Shown in pieces: positions 36,084 through 44,249 of a stretch of 64,000 bases of DNA (positions within the stretch are counted from its first letter, which is position 1; the number at the start of each line of letters is the position of its first letter). Location: positions 1 to 64,000 of the forward strand of contig CBKWJC010000021.1 of the NCBI GenBank assembly GCA_966674685.1, read 5' to 3'. This DNA comes from Thainema sp966674685 (GTDB lineage: Bacteria; Cyanobacteriota; Cyanobacteriia; Phormidesmidales; Phormidesmidaceae). Made by a program: the position numbers and the translations under genes. The notes under the pieces were generated by a model that was not told the DNA's origin, did no database searches, and worked only from the letters and a program-made list of their open reading frames with translations.

Positions 36084-38288
36084 ATGGAGACTAAACAACA
36101 CTCCGACGATATTGATTTTCAAAAGTACTGGCTCATCATAAAGCGTCGCTGGCTAATCGTTGCAGGTGTGCTGGCAGCCTCGGTGAGTTTGTCGGGTTTT
36201 TCTGCCACACTGCAAGAGCCGGAATATGAAGCAAATGGCCAATTACTGTTCCAAACCGATCAGGTGCGATCGCTAACGGGAACAGGGGTCGGTGAGAACA
36301 TCGGGGAACTAGAGGCTCTCACGTTTCAAGGGAATCCGCTTGATACTCAAGCGATTGTAATCACGTCGTTGCCAGTTTTACAGGAAACCATTGAAACGCT
36401 CAACCTTACGAATAGCGAGGGAGAACCTCTAACTCCTGCATCTCTTCGTCAAAAAATTGCAGTTGTCCCGGTTACTGGCACCGATATTTTGGAAGTGTCG
36501 GTTGTTGGTGAAGATCCCGATTTATCTGCAGCCATCGTCAATCAGGTGATGGAGTCTTACATTGCCAACAATATTTTTTCGAATCGAGCCAAAGCTGCTG
36601 CGGCAGGTGAGTTTATTGCGAAACAGCTTCCTCGCACCGAGGAGGACGTGAATCGGGCAGCGGAACGGCTACGCCAGTTTAAAGCAGAAAATCAAATCAT
36701 TGTTCTGGAGGAGGAAGCGAGTGCCTACGTTGAATTGCTTTCTAATTTAGATCAACAGATTAACGAGGCACAGGCTCAGCTATCTGATGCGTCAGCTCAA
36801 ACGGCTGAATTAAGCCGCCAGTTAGGGCTATCTCCACAGACTGCGATTAGCCTAGTCGAGGTTAGCCAATCTCCTGCTGTTCAAGAAACGCTTTTGAATT
36901 TGCAGCAGATTCAGAGTGAATTAGCCACTCAACAGACTCGCTACACCAGTCAGCATCCAGCGGTGGCAGGGCTAATTCGACAAGAGTCTGCCCTACAACA
37001 GCTACTGCAAAACCAAATTGCGGAATTAGTCGGTTCAGCACAGATTGCACCGTCTGATTTACAAGCTGGAGAAACAAAGCAAACTCTAGCAGCGAGTCTT
37101 GTGCAATCTGAAGTGCAGCGACTGGGACTAGAAAGTAAGATCGCGTCTCTCAATCAGTTGAGGGGAGCATATCGCAATCAAGCTGATGTTTTACCTAGTT
37201 TAGAAAAGCAAGAGCGTGAACTCGAAAGGGAACTGGCAGCCGCTCAAACAACCTATGAAAGCTTGTTAATTCGTTTGCAAGAGATTCGCGTCATTGAGAA
37301 TCAGAATGTCGGAAATGCGAGAGTGATTCAACCTGCACTAGTTCCTAGCAGCCCGAAGCCAGCCGAAACTGCTAAGTATCTGATTGCGGGTGGCTTTGTT
37401 GGTCTTTTATTGGGTATCGCTGCTGCATTCTTTGTTGATTTGATTGATCGCTCAGTTAAGACAGTGAAAGAGGCCCAAGAGCTGTTTGGCTATACGCTAC
37501 TGGGCATTGTGCCTAAATTCGATACTGACACGGTAGCCTATGCTCAATCTCAAACATTAGAGGGGGTATCACCTCGCGTTGTCACAACAACTTTGCCTCG
37601 GCTACCGATTCACGATGCCTATCAGATGCTTCAGGCCAATTTAAAATTTGTTAGCTCAGACGAAAGAATTCAAACGATTGTCCTAACAAGTTCTGTAGCC
37701 CAGGAAGGTAAATCTGAGGTTGTGGCAAATTTAGCGGCTGCGATCGCACAAGTTGGTCGCCGCGTTCTCATTGTCGATGCCGATATGCGTCATCCGTCTC
37801 AACATCATCTGTGGGGGCTCGTGAATTCTGTCGGTCTCAGCAACGTAATTGTGGGACAGGATGAGTTTATCGATGCGGTGCAGCCCGTGACAGAGAACCT
37901 ATCAGTCTTAACAGCAGGTGTCATTCCACCGAATCCGCTGGCCCTGATTGATTCTGAACGAATGGCATCCTTGATTGATATGTTTGCCACCCAATATGAC
38001 TACGTTTTGTTTGATACCTCCCCTCTAGCGGGAACAGCGGATGCAGCCGTTTTGGGCAAGATGACTGACGGCGTTATATTAGTCGTTCGCCCAGGCGTAC
38101 TCGATTCAGCGAGTGCTACAGCAGCAAAGTCTCTGCTATCTCGCTCTGAACCGAATGTTCTTGGGATTGTGGCAAATGGCGTCAACGTCAAGCGAGAGCC
38201 AGACAGCTACTTCTACTACACCAACGCTCAGGCCGAAGCAGCAATACCGTCTAGCTTTAGCCGTCGTCGGATAAAGCTCAAGCGCTAA
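36084..38288 (+). CDS. Wzc-type polysaccharide co-polymerase and tyrosine autokinase
   Basis: A 734-residue inner-membrane protein. A Wzz domain starts at about residue 8 (DIDFQKYWLIIKRRW) with transmembrane helix 1, then a long coiled coil (LEEEASAYVELLSNLDQQI...), helix 2 (AGGFVGLLLGIAAAFFVDLI) and a cytoplasmic BY-kinase domain. Walker A is SSVAQEGKSEVVANLAA, Walker A prime VLIVDADMRHP and Walker B YDYVLFDTSPL. The C terminus has a short tyrosine cluster (SYFYYTNAQ) for autophosphorylation. It controls chain length and export of capsule or exopolysaccharide together with the downstream Wza-type protein. The start at 36084 has GGGA nearby. Confidence 0.94.
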   Translation: METKQHSDDIDFQKYWLIIKRRWLIVAGVLAASVSLSGFSATLQEPEYEANGQLLFQTDQVRSLTGTGVGENIGELEALTFQGNPLDTQAIVITSLPVLQETIETLNLTNSEGEPLTPASLRQKIAVVPVTGTDILEVSVVGEDPDLSAAIVNQVMESYIANNIFSNRAKAAAAGEFIAKQLPRTEEDVNRAAERLRQFKAENQIIVLEEEASAYVELLSNLDQQINEAQAQLSDASAQTAELSRQLGLSPQTAISLVEVSQSPAVQETLLNLQQIQSELATQQTRYTSQHPAVAGLIRQESALQQLLQNQIAELVGSAQIAPSDLQAGETKQTLAASLVQSEVQRLGLESKIASLNQLRGAYRNQADVLPSLEKQERELERELAAAQTTYESLLIRLQEIRVIENQNVGNARVIQPALVPSSPKPAETAKYLIAGGFVGLLLGIAAAFFVDLIDRSVKTVKEAQELFGYTLLGIVPKFDTDTVAYAQSQTLEGVSPRVVTTTLPRLPIHDAYQMLQANLKFVSSDERIQTIVLTSSVAQEGKSEVVANLAAAIAQVGRRVLIVDADMRHPSQHHLWGLVNSVGLSNVIVGQDEFIDAVQPVTENLSVLTAGVIPPNPLALIDSERMASLIDMFATQYDYVLFDTSPLAGTADAAVLGKMTDGVILVVRPGVLDSASATAAKSLLSRSEPNVLGIVANGVNVKREPDSYFYYTNAQAEAAIPSSFSRRRIKLKR

Positions 38289-38324
38289 TCAGAACATGGC
38301 CAACTGAACTAGCTCAATCCATAT

Positions 38325-38426
38325 AAGTAGCTGCATATAGATAAATGCATATCTTAAAAACCGGGGGAGCGCCCCGGAGGACGGCTCCCCCGGTTTTTAA
38401 GTGCGTTTATTTATGCCAACCTACTT
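38325..38426 (-). repeat. Dispersed hairpin repeat, family 1 (copy 3, inverted)
   Basis: A 102-bp inverted copy of the element at 119-221. It has the same outer ends (AAGTAGCTGCATA and TATGCCAACCTACTT) and the same CCGGGGGAG/CTCCCCCGG hairpin. It lies between the Wzc-type and Wza-type genes and could weaken read-through between them. Confidence 0.85.
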
Positions 38427-38454
38427 AGCTTAAACATTACGTCTATACGAAGGT

Positions 38455-39687
38455 ATGGCCCGTATGGTGCTAAAACATCAAATTCTGCAACATCTGTCAG
38501 GAGCAGGACTAGTCATGGGATTAGGTCTTGCTGTGCCAGCGCCCGCATGGTCTCAGATCATGGCTCAAACAGCCGATGCAGATGAGCAAGTAGATTTCGA
38601 ATTCTTTGAAGGGACAACCAGCAGTTTTGAGATACTCGAAAGTGGCGATCTAGAATTTGAAGAACAGAATGCTGATCCGGAAATGATAGTACCTGTCCGG
38701 CCTCGCCGATTTGTGCCCGATGTGCCGGACTCCCCCACAATTTCATTTGAACAGTTGGAGAGCGCTGACTACATCCTGGGTTCTGGGGATCAAATTGCAA
38801 TTACTGTGTTTGGTTATGAAGAATTTGAGGGCTCCCGCGTAGTTTTACCGGATGGCACAATTTCAATCCCGCTACTTGGGCCAGTTCGGGCTGAAGGAAA
38901 AACAACGGAGACTTTATCGCGCGAGTTGACCAATCAATTAGGAGCCTATTTAGTCAATCCATCAGTGGATGTTAGCCTGACTGTATTACGGCCAGTCGTC
39001 GTCAATATAGCGGGCGAAGTTCATCGACCTGGCCCAGTGCAACTTAGCAGTTTGACGGATGTGCGAACTCGGGTTGACACCAACTCTAGAATTACCTCAT
39101 CTAGCACGTCTCCCACTCTTAGCACGGCTTTGGGTGCAGCAGGGGGTGTTCGCAGCACCGCTGACATTCGTCGGGTGATTTTACAGCGTTCGCTGCCAGG
39201 TAATAGAACAGAATCGGTTGAAATTAATCTCTGGAGCGCGATTTGGTCAGACGATATTGCGGCTGATCCGATTTTACGAGATGGGGATTCGATCTTTATT
39301 CCAGAAATCACTGATGGGACTGAACTTGATCCTCGTTTAGTTGCAACCTCAACATTTGCCCCCGAGACAATTCAAGTGCGGGTAGTTGGCGAAGTTGAAA
39401 TCCCTGGCCCCATTGAGATTTCGCCAGAAAGCTCAATCTCGGCTGCGATCGCAGTTGCGGGTGGCCCAACTAGGGATGCTGAGCTGGATGAAGTTGTACT
39501 CGTTCGGCTCAATCAAGACGGCGAGATTACCGGAGAAGAAATTGATGTTGAAGATCTAGTTGACAACTATCAGATACGAGAGGGTGATGTCATTGTTGTT
39601 CCACAGCAAGGATCGCGGTCATTCCTCGATTTCATTCCACGGGTACTCGGCCCCCTAGGCGATATAATCGATATCCTCAATTTCTAA
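38455..39687 (+). CDS. Polysaccharide export protein (Wza/OPX type, SLBB domains)
   Basis: A 410-residue exported protein. A signal peptide covers about residues 12-38 (SGAGLVMGLGLAVPAPAWSQ). The Poly_export domain follows (YILGSGDQIAITVFGYEEF, VVLPDGTISIPLLGPV), then two SLBB domains (VVNIAGEVHRPGPVQL and VRVVGEVEIPGPIEISPE). Such proteins form or dock onto the outer-membrane channel for exopolysaccharide. It lies 166 bp after the Wzc-type kinase, separated by a repeat element. Confidence 0.92.
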   Translation: MARMVLKHQILQHLSGAGLVMGLGLAVPAPAWSQIMAQTADADEQVDFEFFEGTTSSFEILESGDLEFEEQNADPEMIVPVRPRRFVPDVPDSPTISFEQLESADYILGSGDQIAITVFGYEEFEGSRVVLPDGTISIPLLGPVRAEGKTTETLSRELTNQLGAYLVNPSVDVSLTVLRPVVVNIAGEVHRPGPVQLSSLTDVRTRVDTNSRITSSSTSPTLSTALGAAGGVRSTADIRRVILQRSLPGNRTESVEINLWSAIWSDDIAADPILRDGDSIFIPEITDGTELDPRLVATSTFAPETIQVRVVGEVEIPGPIEISPESSISAAIAVAGGPTRDAELDEVVLVRLNQDGEITGEEIDVEDLVDNYQIREGDVIVVPQQGSRSFLDFIPRVLGPLGDIIDILNF

Positions 39688-39784
39688 TACGAAATTCGCT
39701 CATAAAAACTGGGCTTTTTCGAGTTGGATGCGGCAACGTAGGCGGTTCAGTTGAGGCCACCGATGCACCATATCGCGATCGCAA

Positions 39785-39812
39785 CAGCGAGAGGGGGCCC
39801 TTCCTCTCGCTG
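39785..39812 (+). terminator. Rho-independent terminator of the export gene
   Basis: CAGCGAGAGG and CCTCTCGCTG pair, followed by a T-rich tail (CTATTTATTTA). Confidence 0.75.
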
Positions 39813-39865
39813 CTATTTATTTATGAGACTACTGGCTCAATCTCAAACCGTTACCTATCCAGGTT

Positions 39866-40348
39866 TTAGTGAGAGTAAACTTGGAAGACAACGTCAGAGA
39901 TATAACCGAATGCAACCGGGCCAATATCAGAGCAAGGCTCTTTCGGCTTAACAGACAGAGCAGCAGCCATCTTATAAACACCAGGTGTCAAATTGACAGA
40001 GACAGGACCAGCGGGAATATCAAGAGTAGCAGTGTACTCAAATACCCCCTTGGTTGTCATGACTGGCGGAGCAGACAGATTAACTTCGGCTGCAGTACCG
40101 AAACCCTCAATCGCGAACTCAACATCAGCCTGAATGCCGTAGCACATGAGCAAATCAACTAGGCGTCCGCCTTCGAACTTGATTTTCAAGCTCATTGAGA
40201 ATGCTTCGTCATCTTTGATGATGTACTGAGAACCTTCACCCGTTCCTGCAATATCTAGATCCCAAATGCAAACCTCAACAGGAGGTAGGGGAATCTTATG
40301 AACTTCAGTTGCAGCTTCTTGGCGCTCTTGAGGTAATAAAGTCGTCAT
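39866..40348 (-). CDS. Hypothetical protein (160 aa)
   Basis: I do not recognise the family. The product is soluble, acidic and apparently beta-rich (VEVCIWDLDIAGTGEGSQYI, GVFEYTATLDIPAGPVSVNL), with no signal peptide or membrane span. The start at 40348 has GGAGAT eight bases upstream; the next ATG at 40372 has none. It converges on the polysaccharide export gene and has a long upstream gap. Confidence 0.7.
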   Translation of the reverse strand: MTTLLPQERQEAATEVHKIPLPPVEVCIWDLDIAGTGEGSQYIIKDDEAFSMSLKIKFEGGRLVDLLMCYGIQADVEFAIEGFGTAAEVNLSAPPVMTTKGVFEYTATLDIPAGPVSVNLTPGVYKMAAALSVKPKEPCSDIGPVAFGYISDVVFQVYSH

Positions 40349-41005
40349 GAGAGTAATCTCCAAATGTTGCATGAGTTAGACGTTTCAGTGGTTAGCGAAC
40401 AAGCTCAGTACTGGAGGGAACCCAATTGGGCTGTGGCTCAACGCGTTGTCTCTCGCTAACTGAACACATCATGGCAAAGGCAACTTAGGCTCTACAGTAC
40501 CCACCTAGGCGATTATGCATTGATGGCTCAAAATTTGTTGGGCGAATATGTATGTTATGAAACCAGTGGCATGTCTGTTTAGTGTAAGCACGGGGGCATG
40601 CGGGCACGCGAACCTCGTCTGTAGCCTCAATTGAGAAAATGGGTGTGACCGGATTTTCTGTGGTGTTCACACAGTTGCGTCATAAATTGCAAACATGCAT
40701 TTGCAAAGTCACTTCGGATAAAAAGAAGGCTTAGATTCTCATAAACAGCTTAAAGTCAAACAGAGCAGTGGTTTGGACAGCCTTTAAACAGCCATTCGTT
40801 ACAATAGTTCATACTCTTTGAGTCAATTCTATTGATATTGCAAATAAACGTAACAGTCTATTTCAGTAAATGAGCATAAATACTGGCTATGCTAGTTCAA
40901 AGAACCGTTATGACTCGTGCTTTTGCGATTTTGGAGTAGACGTTTCAGGCAACATAATGAACCCAAGCGTTGACTCCAGCTCTTTACCCCTCTGATGTCT
41001 GCCCT
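40349..41005. other. 657-bp gap upstream of the 160-aa gene
   Basis: No gene, repeat or hairpin that I would defend. It must contain the promoter of the minus-strand 160-residue gene. Confidence 0.4.
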
Positions 41006-41089
41006 ATGGACTTGATTGTGCTCTCTGCTGTTGCGATCGCGATTATTTCGCTGGCTCTTTCTCTCTACAACCGAATTATTTTAGGCTAA
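41006..41089 (+). CDS. Possible 27-residue single-span membrane peptide
   Basis: The frame reads MDLIVLSAVAIAIISLALSL followed by YNRIILG and a stop. It is one strongly hydrophobic helix with a basic C-terminal end, like the small subunits of thylakoid complexes, but I cannot match it to a known one. The ribosome binding site is weak. A hairpin at 41134-41169 could terminate it. It could be a chance frame. Confidence 0.4.
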   Translation: MDLIVLSAVAIAIISLALSLYNRIILG

Positions 41090-41133
41090 CGGTGAATTCA
41101 CATCACGTTTATCGCTATCACGGCCTGATGTCT

Positions 41134-41169
41134 AAGATGGCTAGTGAGCTAATTCAGCTCAGCCATCTT
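41134..41169 (+). terminator. Hairpin after the 27-residue frame
   Basis: AAGATGGCT...AGCCATCTT with an inner GAGCT/AGCTC pair, followed by TTAGGG. A possible terminator. Confidence 0.4.
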
Positions 41170-41277
41170 TAGGGCATTGATTCCAGTACATTGATTATTG
41201 CTCTAAAAAAATTAGCCTGGCTGCTAATTGGGTAAATTCTTTTACCCTAGCTTTTCGTTTAACCCATAGAATTAAAT

Positions 41278-41309
41278 GCGCGGAGCAGAAGCCAAATTCT
41301 ACTCCGCGC
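41278..41309. terminator. GC-rich hairpin
   Basis: GCGCGGAG and CTCCGCGC with inner AGAA/TTCT, followed on the plus strand by TCTTTAGTT. It has the form of a terminator. Confidence 0.5.
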
Positions 41310-41355
41310 TCTTTAGTTGACCGATCGAGTTAAACAATGAGCGCGATCGGTCATA

Positions 41356-41402
41356 CATAGCTGTAGTCAGCTTTGTTAGGACACAAATGTGCTTGTGGCG
41401 CA
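41356..41402 (+). repeat. Dispersed repeat, family 4 (partial copy)
   Basis: TAGCTGTAGTCAGCT, then a T, then TGTTAGGAC, and CTTGTGGCGC match the left half of the element at 47075-47151; the right half is missing. Confidence 0.7.
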
Positions 41403-41559
41403 GCTCCATCGCCCCCCAAACACATCCGAACCAACATGACTATGGCTATCCAATCGGTCTGGCGGGTCAAGATTCAATCCAATTCAAACCGGATTTTTGG
41501 GCTGATTGCCGTAAGGTGATAGAAGCACTCAGCCTCCTTGTGATTTACAGTCTTTCATC

Positions 41560-43092
41560 ATGTACGAGTCCCCCTTGGACGAGCATCAAAATACGATTTT
41601 GATCATTGATGAGCAGCCTGATCAACTGCGTGTTTTGGCGGATATTTTGCAAAGCAAAGGCTTTATCGTCAAGACCGCAATTAATAGTTCGATTGCGCTA
41701 GCTGCAGCGCGTACTCAACCGCCGGATCTGATTATTATTAGCGTCGAAACGTCAGCATCTGCTGATCAGGCCTATGACGTTTGTCAACGATTGAAGGCTC
41801 ATCCCACCACACAAGCCTTACCAATTATTTTTATTAGCGTTTTAGATGCGGTAATGGCCAAAGTCCGAGCCTTTGGGGCGGGAGCCGTGGATTACATCAC
41901 CAAACCGTTTCAAGTTGCTGAGGTGGTCGCACGACTCAATACGCATATCACTCTGCAGCGCTTACAAACTCAGCTTGAGGCCCAAAATCGGCTACTGCAT
42001 GAACAGATTACAGCCAAAGATCAGGCGCTGCGCGATCGCAAAGAAGCGGAAGAAAAATATCGCAGCATCTTTGAGAATGCGGTTGAAGGGATGTATCAGG
42101 TCAATCTGGATGGGCAAATTACGAGTGCCAATCCAGCCCTAGCGCGAATTTATGGTTATGAATCACCGGAAGCACTGATTACAGAACTGTCCGATATTGA
42201 TGATCTCTATGTGCGTCCCCGCCGCCGCGATGAAATTTTGACTTATCTGCGGCAATGTGGCGATGTGGTGGACTTTGAATCCCAGGTTTACCGTAAAGAT
42301 GGTTCGATTATTTGGGTTTCGGAAAATTTACGAGCAGCTAGTGATGAGAAGAATGAGATTCTCTACTACGAAGGCAGCGTACAGGACGTGACGGAACGCC
42401 ATCAGGCCGAGGCCGAACTGCGCCATCAGCGAACACGGGCCGAGCGGTTACTGCTCAATATTTTGCCGCAGCACACGGCTGAACGCCTGAAACAAAAGCC
42501 AGCCGTTATTGCCGATATGCTGCCGGATGTGACGATTTTATTTGCCGACATTGTAGACTTTACCCGCTTAGTTGCCGACATGCCTGCTCGGGATCTAGTG
42601 CGGATGCTGAATCAAATTTTTTCAGAATTTGATCACCTGGCTGAACGCTATGAGGTTGAAAAAATTAAAACCATTGGGGATGCCTACATGGTGGCTGGGG
42701 GAGTACCGCTGCCAACGCCGGGACATGCCAGTGCGATCGCAGATATGGCGCTCAACATGCAGAGTATTATCAGCCAATTTCGCACCGTGGGAGAGCGTCC
42801 CCTCAACCTGCGGATTGGCATTAATACCGGACAAGTCGTGGCTGGCGTCATCGGTACACGCAAGTTTACCTACGATCTGTGGGGCAACACCGTCAACATC
42901 GCCAGCCGCATGGAGTCTCAAGGCGTTCCCGGCAAAATTCAAATCACCGAAACAACGTATCGTCGCCTCAAGGCCAACTACGACTGCGAGCCACGCGGCA
43001 AAATTTTCATCAAAGGTCAAGGTGAAATGTCAACCTATTGGCTGCTGGGACGCAAAGGTAGCACCGTCGCACCAGAACCTCGGGAGGAATAG
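41560..43092 (+). CDS. Adenylate cyclase with degenerate receiver and PAS domain
   Basis: A 510-residue class III nucleotide cyclase. An N-terminal receiver-like domain (about 12-130) has Ser61 where the phospho-acceptor Asp should be (PDLIIISVET instead of PDLILLD), although the conserved Lys (YITKPF) remains. A PAS domain (about 160-275) follows, with YRSIFENAVEGMYQV and the PAC end EGSVQDVTERHQ. The cyclase domain (about 310-490) has the metal aspartates in ILFADIVDFT and KIKTIGDAY, the purine-specificity Lys (EKIKTIGD) and Asp (TYDLWGNTVN), and the transition-state Arg in NIASRMES. The Lys/Asp pair indicates ATP, so cAMP is the expected product. Confidence 0.93.
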   Translation: MYESPLDEHQNTILIIDEQPDQLRVLADILQSKGFIVKTAINSSIALAAARTQPPDLIIISVETSASADQAYDVCQRLKAHPTTQALPIIFISVLDAVMAKVRAFGAGAVDYITKPFQVAEVVARLNTHITLQRLQTQLEAQNRLLHEQITAKDQALRDRKEAEEKYRSIFENAVEGMYQVNLDGQITSANPALARIYGYESPEALITELSDIDDLYVRPRRRDEILTYLRQCGDVVDFESQVYRKDGSIIWVSENLRAASDEKNEILYYEGSVQDVTERHQAEAELRHQRTRAERLLLNILPQHTAERLKQKPAVIADMLPDVTILFADIVDFTRLVADMPARDLVRMLNQIFSEFDHLAERYEVEKIKTIGDAYMVAGGVPLPTPGHASAIADMALNMQSIISQFRTVGERPLNLRIGINTGQVVAGVIGTRKFTYDLWGNTVNIASRMESQGVPGKIQITETTYRRLKANYDCEPRGKIFIKGQGEMSTYWLLGRKGSTVAPEPREE

Positions 43093-43399
43093 GAATCGTT
43101 GATAAGGCTTGGTGATAGATTTCTGTTAATGGAGTTACCAATAAAGGTTGGGGAGCAGGAGGGGCGTTGGGAGCAGGGGAGCAAGCAGTCCCACAAGCCG
43201 CACTTTGCGAGGGGATAGCAGTGCTGAGTGTTGAGTTTCAATTCGCCTCACTCCTCTCGCCTCTCGTTCAAACCCTATATCCCCAATTAATCGTTAAGAA
43301 ACAATAAATTGCCGGATATTTTGTAGCACTTTATACAGAAAATATTGCTATCCTGAATAGTAGTTCAGCTTCTCATCTGACCCCAACGAGGTAATTCCC
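43093..43399. other. Gap with low-complexity tract
   Basis: A 307-bp stretch without a gene. At about 43217-43265 it carries GTGCTGAGTGTTGAGT and ACTCCTCTCGCCTC, the same low-complexity words found near 3262, 48320 and 54050. Confidence 0.5.
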
Positions 43400-43600
43400 A
43401 TGTCTGCATCCGAACAAGCGCGGGCACTGATGCACCGCCATCATCATCAAATCAAAAGCCGTCAGCAGGCCATGCTAAGCCGCTCCGCCACTGAAATCGG
43501 GCTACCAGCAGAAGCCGCTGAGCATTGGAGTCATATTCAGGGCAAGCCCAGCGCATCAGCCAGCTCTAGTTATAATCGCAGCCATTCAGCCCTGAGCTAG
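43400..43600 (+). CDS. Small histidine-containing hypothetical protein (66 aa)
   Basis: The start has GAGG about eight bases upstream. The product MSASEQARALMHRHHHQIKS continues with RQQAMLSRSATEIGLPAEAA and ends in a Ser-rich tail. It is basic and probably helical, without a membrane span. I believe similar small proteins occur in other cyanobacteria but know no function. It precedes the KaiB-fold gene by 90 bp in the same direction. Confidence 0.65.
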   Translation: MSASEQARALMHRHHHQIKSRQQAMLSRSATEIGLPAEAAEHWSHIQGKPSASASSSYNRSHSALS

Positions 43601-43690
43601 CTTAAATCCCTCAGATTTTTAATCTGAACCTTCAAATTAGGTGTTCCGCACAGGCGGATTGAGACATTGTCTGTATCTTGACGTGAGACG

Positions 43691-44014
43691 ATGAATCAAT
43701 CCGCTTTTTCGTTTGCCCGCTCCTATGCTATGTCACAGGTCTCACTGCTGTTGTTTATTGCAGGTCAAACCCCAGAATCTTGGGGTGCGATCGCAGATGT
43801 GGTTTATTTGTGCGAATACCGACTAATCCAACAGTGCCGTCTAACCATTATTGATATTGTTGAGCAGCCAGAGATTGCAGCGACCTACGGTATTTTGGTG
43901 ACACCGACTCTGATGCGCGTAGATGCCCTGCCACATCGCCAAGTTGTGGGGACATTTGGTTCCATGGAGCAGGTGCTACAGCGCCTCAACTTACTCAATC
44001 TCGACGACCGTTAA
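43691..44014 (+). CDS. KaiB-fold protein
   Basis: A 107-residue protein that aligns with KaiB over its length. SLLLFIAGQTPESW resembles the first strand and turn, LTIIDIVEQPEIAATYGILVT resembles the KaiB segment around DVLKNPQLAEEDKILAT, and PTLMRVDALPHRQVVGTFG matches TLAKVLPLPVRRIIGDLS, ending in EQVLQRLNLL. KaiB and the SasA sensor domain share this thioredoxin-like fold, and KaiB binds KaiC. No kaiA or kaiC is in the window, so this is probably a KaiB paralogue rather than the core clock protein. It lies 235 bp upstream of a histidine kinase in the same direction. A later start at 43730 is possible. Confidence 0.8.
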   Translation: MNQSAFSFARSYAMSQVSLLLFIAGQTPESWGAIADVVYLCEYRLIQQCRLTIIDIVEQPEIAATYGILVTPTLMRVDALPHRQVVGTFGSMEQVLQRLNLLNLDDR

Positions 44015-44249
44015 ATTATTAACTTTCCACGACGTATAGGAGAGCCTAAATTAGTGGAATAGAGTAAATTAGGTTTATTATGCAGCGTTTGCTGCGATCG
44101 CATCGATAACCGCATTAACACAGGGTAGTAGGGCTCAAGTTACGCCTGTAGTCGGGCGAGTTAGGTTGACCCGATCGACAGACATGACAGTTGAGAATTC
44201 ACGAACCAGCTAGGTCAGCGAGTTTACTGAACTTTTGAATCAAGGTGAC

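Larger units (their letters stand above)
41090..41559. other. Hairpin-rich gap before the cyclase gene
   Basis: Contains hairpins at 41134-41169 (AAGATGGCT/AGCCATCTT), about 41195-41255 (ATTAGC/GCTAAT and GGGTAAA/TTTACCC) and 41278-41309 (GCGCGGAG/CTCCGCGC), and the partial family 4 repeat at 41356-41402. No gene is supported. Confidence 0.5.

Noticed and set aside
43691..44014. Core clock gene kaiB
   Set aside because: No kaiA or kaiC is adjacent and the sequence diverges from canonical KaiB, so only a KaiB-fold call is made.
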